NCBI GenBank assembly: GCA_945831575.1
Contig: CAMACX010000007.1
Coordinates: 1 to 64,000 of the forward strand
Direction of reading: 5' to 3'
Origin: an uncultured Mediterranea sp.
GTDB taxonomy: Bacteria; Bacteroidota; Bacteroidia; Bacteroidales; Bacteroidaceae
DNA: 64,000 bases
The position numbers were made by a program, and so were the translations under genes. The notes under the pieces were generated by a model. That model was not told the DNA's origin. It was given only the letters and a program-made list of their open reading frames with translations, and ran no database searches. Below, piece after piece: positions 1-8,560 of this stretch. How positions within the stretch are numbered: position 1 is the stretch's first letter; each line of letters begins with the position of its first letter.

Positions 1-40
1 AGAAATTTATATATATACGAGAAAAATTTTATAATTTTGC

Positions 41-70
41 TTGCAGATTGAACAACAATAGCTACCTTTG
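41..70 (+). promoter_or_regulatory. Bacteroidetes-type promoter of the first susC-like gene
   Basis: A perfect TAnnTTTG -7 element (TACCTTTG, 63-70) follows a TTG (41-43) after 19 bases, which is the usual arrangement for the Bacteroidetes primary sigma factor. A short GCTA/TAGC dyad (61-74) overlaps the -7 element and might bind a regulator. The ATG lies about 60 bases downstream. Confidence 0.5.
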
Positions 71-130
71 TAGCGCTAAACAAAGTGACAATAACCATAC
101 ATGAGAGAAAACAATTAAAAACACAGCGTT

Positions 131-3100
131 ATGAGAACAAGTAATTTTCTATTCCTCTTAGTCTGTCTGCTGTGCAGCTTGGGCAACAGCTGGGCTCAGA
201 CGATGAAAATCAACGGCGTGGTATATGCCGAGGATGGTAATGAACCGGTGATTGGTGCATCGGTGCTGGTGAAGGGCACCTCCATAGGCACCGTAACCGA
301 CGTGGAGGGGGCCTTCGTACTGCAAGGCGTACCTCAGACAGCAAAGACCCTCGTGGTCTCTTTCGTAGGTATGCGCAAGACCGAAGTGGCCATCAAACCT
401 CAGATGAAAATCATACTCAAGACCGACAGCGAACTGCTGGATGAGGTGATGGTCGTGGCCTACGGTACGGCCAAGAAGAGCAGCTATGCCGGTTCGGCCT
501 CGCTCGTGAAGAGCGACGCACTCAAGGACCTGCCTACCACCAGCTTCGAAAACGCACTCAACGGTAAGGTGGCCGGTCTTACCGTGACGAGCAGCAGCGG
601 ACAGGCCGGTTCGGCCCCGAGCATCCGCATACGCGGTAACGGCTCCATGAATGCCAGCAACGAACCGCTCTACGTGGTGGATGGCGTGCCTGTGGTAAGC
701 GGAAATATCGGACAGATGAGCGACTACACCTACAGCACCAACAACGTGATGAACTCGCTTAATCCCGAGGACATCGAGAGCATCTCGGTCCTCAAGGATG
801 CCGCCGCCTCATCGCTCTACGGTAGCCGCGCGGCCAACGGCGTGGTGCTCATCACCACCAAGCGCGGCAAGGAGGGTAAACCTGTGGTCGGCCTGAAAGC
901 ATCAGTTGGTTTTACCCCCTGCTGGGCCACCAAGAACTATGAAACAGCTGACACGCAAGCTCAGGTCAACATGCTCTACACCGTATTCCACGACTACTAC
1001 ACAAGCGACGGCGACAGCGAGGCCGATGCCAACGCTTATGCTCTAAAGCAGCTCAACAAGAAGTTCAACAAGCACGGCTACCAGTTCACCACTAACGGCA
1101 CAGGAGCCTTTGAGAATGTCAACATCGGCGAATACGACAACTCGGGCCGCGGAGGCAAGTACTTCGACTGGGAAGATGCCTACTTCCGCACGGCGGTCTA
1201 TCAGACCTACGACCTGAGCGTAAGCGGTGCCACAGCCACTACCAATTACTACACCTCCCTTTCCTACACCAAGGACGAGGGCCGTATCAAGGTGAACAGT
1301 TTCGACCGCATCAGCGGACGCGTCAACCTCTCGCAGAAGGTGGGACGATGGATGGAGTTTGGCACCAACGTCAGCCTAAGCCGTACCAACAAGAGCGGCT
1401 ACAACGATACGCGCAGCACGGGCGATAACCTCTTCATGCAGACCCGTAACCTGCTCTGGGGACTCTACTGGCCCACCGACTACACCACGGGCGAACCCTG
1501 GACCGCACGCTACGGCAGCTACGCGCAAAATCAGCTCTATTATAATAAGGAATGGGAGAATGAGAGCATCAACAGCCGTATCTCAGCTGTAGAGACGCTC
1601 ACCCTGCACCTGCTGAAGGGGCTGGACGTGAAGAGCATCTTCTCCTACGACAACACCACCGTCAAGGACCACCTCTACCGCAGCGCCAACCACTACACGG
1701 GTTCGGCGGTAGGTGGCCAGATACACGAGATGCGTACCATCTACGAGAAGGTGGTAAGCTCAACGACCGTTACCTACAACAACACCTTTGGTGACCATAC
1801 TATCGGGCTGTTGGCAGGCTTTGAGGCTGAGAAGAACAAGACTGACTTTACCCGCAGCACAGGTGAAGGCCTACCCACGAGCACGCTCCATACCGTCTCT
1901 ACCGCCGGTACACTGAGCGCCGGGGGCTACAACTGGGGCAACGCCATGGTGTCGCTCCTCTCCAAGGTGGACTACAACTGGAAGGAGCGCTACTACGCCT
2001 CTGCCTCGCTACGCCGCGACGGCTCGTCACGCCTCAGCCCCGATACTCGCTGGGGTAACTTCTGGAGTATGGCCGGCGCCTGGCGCATCATGAGCGAACC
2101 CTTCATGAAAGAGGTGCCCGTACTGAGCGACCTGCGTCTGCGTGCCTCTTATGGTGTTAACGGTACCCTGCCGACCAATAACTATGGTTACATCAACCTG
2201 ATGAGTTACGGCAACAAATACCTAGGCAACCCGGGCGGCACCATCACCACCATGGCCAACAGCGACCTGACTTGGGAAACAAGCTACACGCTCAACCTGG
2301 GACTGGACTTCGGCCTCTTTGACAACCGCCTGCGCGGTACCGTGGAGTACTTCAACCGCGACTCCAAAGACCTGCTGCAAGATGTACCCATCTCTTCAGT
2401 GACCGGTTTTGGATCCGTACTGCAGAACATCGGCGAGATCAACAACAAGGGACTTGAAATCGAGCTGAGTGGCGACCTCATCCGCAACCGCCACCTCACC
2501 TGGAGCGCCGGCATCAACGCCACCTTCATCAAGAGCAAGGTGAAGAAACTCTACAACGGAGCCGACATCATCTGGTACGACCCAACAGGAGATGACGACC
2601 GTGCACAGTACATCTACCGCGAAGGCGAATCAACCCTGGCCTTCTACGGCTACGAATGGGCCGGCGTGAATCCCGAGAACGGACAGAGCGTCTATTACGT
2701 CAACGACCCTGACGACCCCAAGGCGGGCGACTTCGAGTACAATGGACGTGGTGCCACCTACGACTATGACAATGCCTATGAGACCATCCTGGGCGATGTG
2801 ATGCCCAAGCTGAACGGTGGCATCAACACCAACCTGAGTTGGAAAGGCATCGACCTGGGACTTAACTTCATCTATAAGATCGGCGGCAAGCTCTACGACG
2901 GTGCCTACAAGGACGTGGCCGACGATGGCTACTACTGGGAACGCATCCGTGCCAAGAGCTACTACGACAACATGTGGACCCCAACCCACACCAACGGCTC
3001 GCAGCCGGCCATCCGGGGCATCGACCTCACCGACTCGATGCAGTACTCCTCACGCCACATGCACAACGCCAGCTTCCTGCGCCTGAAGACCCTCTCTCTC

Positions 3101-3292
3101 GGCTACAACCTGCCCAAGCCCCTCATCAGCAAGGTGATGCTGAGCAGCGCACGCCTCTTCTTCAACGCCAGCAACCTGCTCACCCTCTCCAGCTACAAAG
3201 AGGCCGACCCAGAGGTCAACTCCTACGGTACACGCGGATGGGAGACCCCGATTGGCAAGACCTTCGTCTTCGGTATCGACCTGAAGTTCTAA
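131..3292 (+). CDS. SusC/RagA-family TonB-dependent outer-membrane receptor
   Basis: Outer-membrane importer that takes up an oligomeric nutrient together with its SusD partner, energised by TonB. The 1053-residue product has a Sec signal peptide (about 1-23, ending WAQ), a carboxypeptidase-regulatory-like beta-sandwich (about 27-105, VIGASVLVKGTSIGTVTD), a TonB-box stretch (DEVMVVAYGT) and a plug domain (LYVVDGVPV, ASSLYGSRAANGV). A 22-stranded barrel follows and ends in the aromatic terminus IDLKF. Length is normal for the family. The SusD gene starts 55 bases downstream, so the two are surely co-transcribed. No glycoside hydrolase, sulfatase or regulator lies nearby, so the substrate cannot be inferred and could be peptide or glycan. 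Codon use is strongly GC-biased, as in highly expressed genes of this window. Confidence 0.95.
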   Translation: MRTSNFLFLLVCLLCSLGNSWAQTMKINGVVYAEDGNEPVIGASVLVKGTSIGTVTDVEGAFVLQGVPQTAKTLVVSFVGMRKTEVAIKPQMKIILKTDSELLDEVMVVAYGTAKKSSYAGSASLVKSDALKDLPTTSFENALNGKVAGLTVTSSSGQAGSAPSIRIRGNGSMNASNEPLYVVDGVPVVSGNIGQMSDYTYSTNNVMNSLNPEDIESISVLKDAAASSLYGSRAANGVVLITTKRGKEGKPVVGLKASVGFTPCWATKNYETADTQAQVNMLYTVFHDYYTSDGDSEADANAYALKQLNKKFNKHGYQFTTNGTGAFENVNIGEYDNSGRGGKYFDWEDAYFRTAVYQTYDLSVSGATATTNYYTSLSYTKDEGRIKVNSFDRISGRVNLSQKVGRWMEFGTNVSLSRTNKSGYNDTRSTGDNLFMQTRNLLWGLYWPTDYTTGEPWTARYGSYAQNQLYYNKEWENESINSRISAVETLTLHLLKGLDVKSIFSYDNTTVKDHLYRSANHYTGSAVGGQIHEMRTIYEKVVSSTTVTYNNTFGDHTIGLLAGFEAEKNKTDFTRSTGEGLPTSTLHTVSTAGTLSAGGYNWGNAMVSLLSKVDYNWKERYYASASLRRDGSSRLSPDTRWGNFWSMAGAWRIMSEPFMKEVPVLSDLRLRASYGVNGTLPTNNYGYINLMSYGNKYLGNPGGTITTMANSDLTWETSYTLNLGLDFGLFDNRLRGTVEYFNRDSKDLLQDVPISSVTGFGSVLQNIGEINNKGLEIELSGDLIRNRHLTWSAGINATFIKSKVKKLYNGADIIWYDPTGDDDRAQYIYREGESTLAFYGYEWAGVNPENGQSVYYVNDPDDPKAGDFEYNGRGATYDYDNAYETILGDVMPKLNGGINTNLSWKGIDLGLNFIYKIGGKLYDGAYKDVADDGYYWERIRAKSYYDNMWTPTHTNGSQPAIRGIDLTDSMQYSSRHMHNASFLRLKTLSLGYNLPKPLISKVMLSSARLFFNASNLLTLSSYKEADPEVNSYGTRGWETPIGKTFVFGIDLKF

Positions 3293-3347
3293 GCCATACC
3301 TATTTTTATTATACATACATAGACAGACAATACATAAACATACGGAT

Positions 3348-4817
3348 ATGAGAATCTACAGACTATATACACTGCTGGCTGCTGCACTGATAAGTCTCAG
3401 CGCCTGCGACAGCTTCCTCGACATGCAGCCTACCAACGCCAGCAATGCCGAGACAGCCATTGCCACCACAGATGATGCCCAGGTGGCCATCAACGGCATC
3501 ATGAGAGCCATGAGCTCAAGCAGCTACTACGGACGCAACTTCATGCTCTACGGCGACGTGAAGGGCGGCGACCTGACCATCTACAGCGCCGGACGCGGCA
3601 TGGACGCGCTCTACTCCTTCAACCACGCTCCCACCAGTGGAAGCTACAGCGGCTACTGGAGCACGGGCTACTACTGCATCATGCAGGTCAATAACCTCAT
3701 CGAGAACATTGAGCGTCTGGAGGCTGCCGGACAGACGGGTTTCGACAGCTACAAGGGTCAGGCTCTCACGCTACGTGCTCTCTTCTACTTTGACCTGGTG
3801 CGCCTCTACGGTCTGCCCTACAACTACGACAAGACAGCCCTGGGTGTGCCCAACATCACCCAGACGCTCGAAGCCTCCGCACAACCCACCCGGGCTACCG
3901 TGGAGGAGAACTACGCACAGATTCTCTCCGACCTGAAGGCCGGAGCCCTTCTGTTGGCCGACAACAAGAAGCCCGTGGATAGCTATGTGGGCTACTTTGC
4001 CAACATCGCCCTGCAGGCCCGCGTTAACCTCTACATGGAGCGCTACGCCGAGGCCCTGGCCGCAGCCGAGGAGCTTATTGAAAGCAAGAAGTACAGCCTC
4101 TATGCTCCCGATGACTGGGTGGATTCGTGGCGCAAGCAGTACGGAACGGAGAGCATCCTTGAGCTGGGCATCGACACCGAGAGCGACCTGGGCAGCAGTT
4201 CGCTGGGCTTCTACTACATGCAGTACGGACGCAAGAAGAACGCCATGGGCTGGTTCCTGGCCAGCGACTACTTTCTCGACCGGTTGGGCGAAGACCCCAA
4301 CGACGTGCGCTGGGGCGTGATGGATGTGGATGAGGAGGACTACGACTTCGACACTGGCCGCCGGGGCTCCTGCTACAAGTACATGGGCAGTGTAGATATG
4401 GTGGGCGATGGCAAGGAGACGGCCACCGCAGTCAACATCAAGGTGATTCGCCTCTCTGAAATCTACCTCATCGCTGCCGAAGCCGCCCTGCAGACGGGTG
4501 ACAAAGAGGCCGCAGCCAGCTACCTGAACGCCATCCGCCAGCGTGCTCCCCACCTGGAGCCTGCCACGGCTGCCACCGTCAGCATCGACATGATCCTCGA
4601 CGAACGCAGCAAGGAGCTATTTGGCGAAGGACACCGCTTCTTCGACATGATACGCTGCAACCGCAGCATCGAGTACAACGACGACTTCCAGAGCGTACCC
4701 ATCAGCCAGCGCGAGAAGGTCATCGACCGCACCTTCTACAAGATTGTGCTACCCATCTCGCAGGATGAGCTCAATGCCAATCCTGCGCTCCGTAGCCAGC
4801 AGAACCCCGGCTATTAA
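3348..4817 (+). CDS. SusD/RagB-family surface nutrient-binding lipoprotein
   Basis: Surface lipoprotein that caps the SusC barrel and binds substrate. The 489-residue protein starts with a lipoprotein signal whose lipobox (SLSAC) places the acylated cysteine at about residue 20. The body has the TPR-like helices of the RagB/SusD fold (for example GQALTLRALFYFDLVRLYG) and a C-terminal SusD domain with the family sequence EIYLIAAEAALQTG, then DERSKELFGEGHRFFDMIR. It sits directly after the SusC gene and is followed by a hairpin with a T-run, so the pair looks like a complete two-gene operon. The substrate is unknown. Confidence 0.95.
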   Translation: MRIYRLYTLLAAALISLSACDSFLDMQPTNASNAETAIATTDDAQVAINGIMRAMSSSSYYGRNFMLYGDVKGGDLTIYSAGRGMDALYSFNHAPTSGSYSGYWSTGYYCIMQVNNLIENIERLEAAGQTGFDSYKGQALTLRALFYFDLVRLYGLPYNYDKTALGVPNITQTLEASAQPTRATVEENYAQILSDLKAGALLLADNKKPVDSYVGYFANIALQARVNLYMERYAEALAAAEELIESKKYSLYAPDDWVDSWRKQYGTESILELGIDTESDLGSSSLGFYYMQYGRKKNAMGWFLASDYFLDRLGEDPNDVRWGVMDVDEEDYDFDTGRRGSCYKYMGSVDMVGDGKETATAVNIKVIRLSEIYLIAAEAALQTGDKEAAASYLNAIRQRAPHLEPATAATVSIDMILDERSKELFGEGHRFFDMIRCNRSIEYNDDFQSVPISQREKVIDRTFYKIVLPISQDELNANPALRSQQNPGY

Positions 4818-4872
4818 TCAGCTCACGCCTCAGGAGATGCCCCAGAGACCTTGAATGAATAGAATATGTAAT

Positions 4873-4907
4873 AAAATACAGAATATGTTCTTAAACATAC
4901 TGTTTTT
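4873..4907 (+). terminator. Probable terminator after the susCD pair
   Basis: An imperfect hairpin: TATGTT (4884-4889) pairs with AACATA (4894-4899) around a CTTA loop. It is extended by CAG/CTG and by AAAA pairing with the T-run at 4903-4907. It lies between the SusD stop and the promoter of alanine dehydrogenase. Confidence 0.45.
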
Positions 4908-4931
4908 GTAACAAGGTATTGACTTTTTCTA

Positions 4932-4939
4932 TAATTTCG
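4932..4939 (+). promoter_or_regulatory. Near-consensus -7 element for ald
   Basis: TAATTTCG differs from TAnnTTTG at one base and lies 30 bases before the ald ATG. No well-spaced -33 element was found, so this is a weak call. Confidence 0.3.
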
Positions 4940-4969
4940 CACTCGTTAAACCATTAAATAAATCATTCT

Positions 4970-6079
4970 ATGATTATTGGAGTACCTAAAGAAATTAAGA
5001 ACAATGAGAACCGTGTAGGCATGACCCCTGCCGGCGTAGCCGAATTGGTGAAGAGAGGTCATACAGTGTATGTACAGGCCACAGCAGGCGTTAACAGCGG
5101 TTTCAGCGACGAAGAATACGTCGCCGTAGGTGCTAAGATGTTGCCCACTATCGAGGAGACGTATGCCATCGCAGAGATGATCGTCAAGGTGAAGGAGCCC
5201 ATCGAACCCGAGTACAAACTGATCAAGAAGGGACAGGTGCTGTTCACTTACTTCCACTTCGCTGCCGACAAGGAACTGACCGAAGCGATGATTAAGCAGC
5301 AGGCCATCTGTATCGCCTACGAGACGGTAGAGAAGGCTGACCGCTCGCTGCCACTGCTCATCCCGATGAGTGAGGTGGCTGGCCGTATGTCCATCCAAGA
5401 GGGTGCCCGCTTCCTGGAGAAGCCCCAGGGCGGCAAGGGCAAACTGATGGGTGGTGTGCCGGGGGTATTGCCTGCCCGCGTGCTGATTCTGGGCGGCGGT
5501 ATCGTAGGTACCAACGCAGCCATCATCGCTGCCGGTATGGGTGCCGAGGTGCTGATTGCCGACATCAACCTGCCCCGTCTGCGCCACCTGAGCGAGGTGC
5601 TCCCCAAGAATGTGAAGACACTCTACTCCTCTGCCCACAATATCATGGCCGAGCTGCCCACCATAGACCTGGTGATTGGCTCTGTGCTGATTCCCGGCGA
5701 CAAGACACCTCACCTCGTGACGCGCGACATGCTCAAGCTGATGAGCCCCGGTACCGTGCTCGTGGATGTAGCCATCGACCAGGGTGGTTGCTTCGAGACC
5801 TCACACCCCACAACCCACAGCGACCCCGTTTATACCGTGGATGGCATCGTACACTATGCCGTAGCCAACATTCCGGGTGCCGTGCCCTTCACCTCTACGC
5901 TGGCACTGACCAACGCTACCCTGCCCTACGCCATCGCTCTGGCACAGAAGGGTTGGCGCAAGGCCTGCGAAGAGGATGCAGCACTGGCCAAGGGTGTGAA
6001 CATGGTCGATGGCAAGGTGACCTTCAAGGCTGTAGCCGATGTATTTGGCCTTCCCTTCACCCCGTGGAACGAGGTATAA
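4970..6079 (+). CDS. ald: Alanine dehydrogenase
   Basis: Cytoplasmic enzyme that reversibly deaminates L-alanine to pyruvate and ammonia with NAD. The 369-residue length is typical. The N-terminus (IGVPKEIKNNENRVGMTP) contains the conserved substrate-binding Arg and the KEIK segment. KVKEP and QVLFTYFHFAAD follow, and the Rossmann domain carries the NAD motif GGGIVGTNAAIIAAGMG around residues 170-187. It appears to be a single-gene unit with its own promoter and a strong terminator just downstream. Saccharopine dehydrogenase shares the fold, but the N-terminal pattern and length match alanine dehydrogenase. Confidence 0.95.
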   Translation: MIIGVPKEIKNNENRVGMTPAGVAELVKRGHTVYVQATAGVNSGFSDEEYVAVGAKMLPTIEETYAIAEMIVKVKEPIEPEYKLIKKGQVLFTYFHFAADKELTEAMIKQQAICIAYETVEKADRSLPLLIPMSEVAGRMSIQEGARFLEKPQGGKGKLMGGVPGVLPARVLILGGGIVGTNAAIIAAGMGAEVLIADINLPRLRHLSEVLPKNVKTLYSSAHNIMAELPTIDLVIGSVLIPGDKTPHLVTRDMLKLMSPGTVLVDVAIDQGGCFETSHPTTHSDPVYTVDGIVHYAVANIPGAVPFTSTLALTNATLPYAIALAQKGWRKACEEDAALAKGVNMVDGKVTFKAVADVFGLPFTPWNEV

Positions 6080-6138
6080 GCAGATAATTGATGCACACCG
6101 AGTGGCATGAGGCCATCGGTTGGAATCATAACAAGACT

Positions 6139-6182
6139 GGAGACAAAGAAGCAGCTGTTGATGTTTCTCTGTCTCCTTTTTT
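6139..6182 (+). terminator. Rho-independent terminator of ald
   Basis: GGAGACA (6139-6145) pairs with TGTCTCC (6170-6176). An inner AGAA/TTCT stem extends it, and a run of six T follows (6177-6182). It lies 60 bases after the ald stop. Confidence 0.7.
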
Positions 6183-6200
6183 CTTTCTATCTCCTAGGTC

Positions 6201-6277
6201 TATTATTAATCCCACATACTTTTATTTATCCCGCATAGTTTTATTTATCCCGCATACTTACGATTTCTCACCTATAC
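6201..6277. repeat. 19-bp tandem repeat, about four copies
   Basis: Two near-identical 19-bp copies (6220-6238 and 6239-6257, core TTTATTTATCCCGCATA) differ only in the last base. A degenerate copy precedes them (6201-6219, TAATCCCACATAC) and a weaker one follows (6258-6277). The array fills the gap between the ald terminator and the end of a minus-strand gene. Confidence 0.7.
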
Positions 6278-6296
6278 TTGACAACGGAGGTACGGT

Positions 6297-6803
6297 TCAC
6301 TGGCCGTACTCCTTCAGCACCTGCAGTGTGCGCGCACTCGCTCTGCGGGCACGAAAATGCCAGAAATCCTTGGTGAAGAGGGTCATCAGGTCAATGCCTG
6401 AAGGAGAGGAAGCGGGCTCTCTCGCCACCCCTTGCATCAGCTTGAACTGAAAACTGGCCAACGTATGGCCTCGCCAAGTGTGCTCATCTACCTTGATCTT
6501 CCGCTGAAAGACAGGGTCGTAGTCATAGCGCGTGGTCGCGGTATAGGGATGCAGCGTGAGGTGTACCTTGGGGGTACTGTCCTGCTTGATCCGAGGCAGG
6601 GAGGTGTCGAAGTCCAGCCAGGGCTTGCCGGCATCCAGCAGCGGGTGACCGCCAGGAACATCCCTCTCGGGCAAGGGATTGAGCTGAATCTCCCCCTCCT
6701 GCTCCAGCCAGCGCTGCAACCGCAACGAGTCACTGGCCGTCCACTCCTGCGCACAGCAAGGGAGAGCGATTGCCAGCCAAAGCCCTATCCATAATCTCTT
6801 CAT
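6297..6803 (-). CDS. Small exported protein, resembles DUF4858
   Basis: A 168-residue protein of unknown function with a cleavable signal peptide (MKRLWIGLWLAIALPCCAQ). The mature part reads EWTASDSLRLQRWL and later TRYDYDPVFQRKIKVD, a pattern I associate with the Bacteroides-only family DUF4858; this is from memory and unverified. Two ATGs in a row (6806, 6803) could start it. It is the last gene of the minus-strand run that begins with an ECF sigma factor and lies about 50 bases after the previous gene. It may belong to that sigma factor's regulon or envelope-stress output, but that is inference. Confidence 0.7.
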   Translation of the reverse strand: MKRLWIGLWLAIALPCCAQEWTASDSLRLQRWLEQEGEIQLNPLPERDVPGGHPLLDAGKPWLDFDTSLPRIKQDSTPKVHLTLHPYTATTRYDYDPVFQRKIKVDEHTWRGHTLASFQFKLMQGVAREPASSPSGIDLMTLFTKDFWHFRARRASARTLQVLKEYGQ

Positions 6804-6854
6804 CATAAGATGTAAGCTATAACTTGATAAGATGCAAGCGGTCACGCGATGTCC

Positions 6855-7412
6855 TTACCACCACATGTAGTGACTGCCGCAGAGGGGCTCGTCACGACAA
6901 GGACCAATAGTCCAAGCCGAAAGGGGCATCTGACGATTCTCCCACCACTGGCGGTAGCGAGCCACGGCATCATGCACCTCCTCGTCGCTCAGGAAGTAGA
7001 TGCCCTCGTAATTGTCTGCATCGATGTGCACCATCTTGCACCCCATTGAGGCAGGATGCCCCAGACGGATGGTCTCCACCATCCAGAGGATGCACTCACC
7101 CAGCCGGGGCTTGCCTCCTGAGGCATAGGAAACGGCCGTAAGTGGAAATGCAGAGATTGTGGAGAGGTCGTCGGCATAGCGGAGGAGTTGCTCCACATTG
7201 TCCATCGTAAACTTAGGTAATACGGGCATTCCTTCGGACGAATGTACCACATAATGACCACCCTTGAGCTGACGCACAAAGAGGTCCACATCGGGGTGCT
7301 CCATATCGAGCACCTCTTCACTGCATGAGGTGCAGCACATCAGCAAGAAGGAGAGCAACCAGCCCAACCCGATGCAACGGAGCGTATGGAGTAGAATCGT
7401 ATGTATCATCAT
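6855..7412 (-). CDS. Small lipoprotein, resembles DUF4943
   Basis: A 185-residue lipoprotein of unknown function. The hydrophobic signal ends in a lipobox (LMCCTSC). The mature protein contains HPDVDLFVRQLKGGHY and repeated leucine/helix stretches suggesting a small helical-repeat fold. I recall this start as typical of Bacteroides DUF4943. The ATG at 7412 follows the upstream stop by only 5 bases, with a GAGGA ribosome-binding sequence overlapping that stop, so it is translated from the same message as the anti-sigma-like gene. Confidence 0.75.
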   Translation of the reverse strand: MMIHTILLHTLRCIGLGWLLSFLLMCCTSCSEEVLDMEHPDVDLFVRQLKGGHYVVHSSEGMPVLPKFTMDNVEQLLRYADDLSTISAFPLTAVSYASGGKPRLGECILWMVETIRLGHPASMGCKMVHIDADNYEGIYFLSDEEVHDAVARYRQWWENRQMPLSAWTIGPCRDEPLCGSHYMWW

Positions 7413-7417
7413 AATCC

Positions 7418-8560
7418 TCAGTAATTCACGCGGAGTCCGCAAAGTAGATTGAAGTTGTTGGACCTCTCAGTACGCAGGGAGCTGTTGGCTGAGTCGGTAG
7501 AGAAGTGATGAGAAAGGGTAGGCTCAGCAAAGAAGGCCAAGCGGTCACTCAGCCTATACCTTACACCAAGCCCTCCCTGCACAGCCAGTCGCACGGATTC
7601 GGCGGAGAAGCTGCTGGAGGGTGCCCCTGCGACACACTTCTCTGCAGATCCACCGGCCAAGGCATAGAGTTCGAACTGCTCCGAGGAGGCCAGCACGCAC
7701 TGCATACGCAGAGGAATCTCAATGTAGTGATAGGTCGTACCGCGATGGGGCAAACAATGATAGGCCACTCCACTCTCCAACGCGAGATACCGGCCCAACC
7801 GATGCTCAGCAGTCAGTGAAGCAGTAAACGGCATGGAGGCATCGCCCTTACCCAACGCCGTACCCATACCGGCCTTCAAGGCCCAGGGGGACGTGCGGTG
7901 ATTTTCCTTCATGTTGCGAGCCTCATCAGCCTCAGTAGCAGGCTCATGTACATCTGGAGCCTCTTGCATTGAGGCGGTCTGTCGAGCTGTAGCCGATGCG
8001 GTCTGATAGGCCGAACCGGGGCGAGGGATAAAGCCCTGCTCCTGGATGCGGATCGTGACCTGCACATGCACCATCTCCTCCTCATCATCGTGGTCGCTTT
8101 CCGCTTCGCCGGCACGATAGGCAGCAGGTGCGGCCAAGTGAAGACTCCCCTGCGATGTGGCGTGATGAGCCGGGGAGAAAGCAAGAGTACGTTGGGTATG
8201 AGGGAGTGAAGCATGCGAAAGCGAAGCTTGAGGAAGAGAAGCTTGAGGAAGCGGCCTGTTCACTTCCAGAGCGGAAGTCACCTCCATGCCACCATAGGAT
8301 GAAGGTTTGTCGGTCGAGATTGCTAAGGGAGTCTGCTCCAGGGGCGGCTGGGTCAGCCATAAGCATAGTGAAGCCACGCCCAAGAGGAGCAGCAACGAAG
8401 CGGCCACCATCCACCAGCGGCCACTGTGCCAACGCTTGGTATGCAAGGCCGAAGGACCAAGTGCGCTCTGTAGTTCGTCCCATAATCCCTCGTCCACGGG
8501 CAGTTCGGCATCGCCCAACCGGGCGTGGAACATCTGTTTCAATTCATCACAATCTTTCAT
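7418..8560 (-). CDS. Anti-sigma-like membrane protein with a beta-barrel-like C-terminus
   Basis: A 380-residue protein that overlaps the end of the ECF sigma gene by 14 bases, as cognate anti-sigma factors usually do. The first ~45 residues are cytosolic and helical (DELKQMFHARLGDAELPVDEGLWDEL). One membrane helix follows (WWMVAASLLLLLGVASLCLWL). A long Ser/Pro/Ala-rich linker contains an LPQAS repeat. The last ~150 residues alternate like a small outer-membrane beta-barrel (LALESGVAYHCLP, LGVRYRLSDRLAFFAEPTLSHHF). The inferred role is to hold the sigma factor at the inner membrane and sense the envelope. How an inner-membrane helix and a barrel-type domain coexist is unclear. The start at 8560 is the ATG inside the sigma stop region; earlier in-frame codons are only TTG. 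Confidence 0.75.
   Translation of the reverse strand: MKDCDELKQMFHARLGDAELPVDEGLWDELQSALGPSALHTKRWHSGRWWMVAASLLLLLGVASLCLWLTQPPLEQTPLAISTDKPSSYGGMEVTSALEVNRPLPQASLPQASLSHASLPHTQRTLAFSPAHHATSQGSLHLAAPAAYRAGEAESDHDDEEEMVHVQVTIRIQEQGFIPRPGSAYQTASATARQTASMQEAPDVHEPATEADEARNMKENHRTSPWALKAGMGTALGKGDASMPFTASLTAEHRLGRYLALESGVAYHCLPHRGTTYHYIEIPLRMQCVLASSEQFELYALAGGSAEKCVAGAPSSSFSAESVRLAVQGGLGVRYRLSDRLAFFAEPTLSHHFSTDSANSSLRTERSNNFNLLCGLRVNY
8200..8254 (-). repeat. 15-bp in-frame tandem repeat within the anti-sigma-like gene
   Basis: Three and a half 15-bp units (starting 8200, 8215, 8230, 8245) encode LPQAS, LPQAS, LSHAS and a degenerate LPHTQ in the periplasmic linker. The third and fourth units are almost identical, which suggests recent slippage. 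Confidence 0.75.

Noticed and set aside
3771..4553. Minus-strand open frame of 260 codons within the SusD gene
   Set aside because: Mirror of the strongly biased SusD codons; Val/His-rich, no domain.
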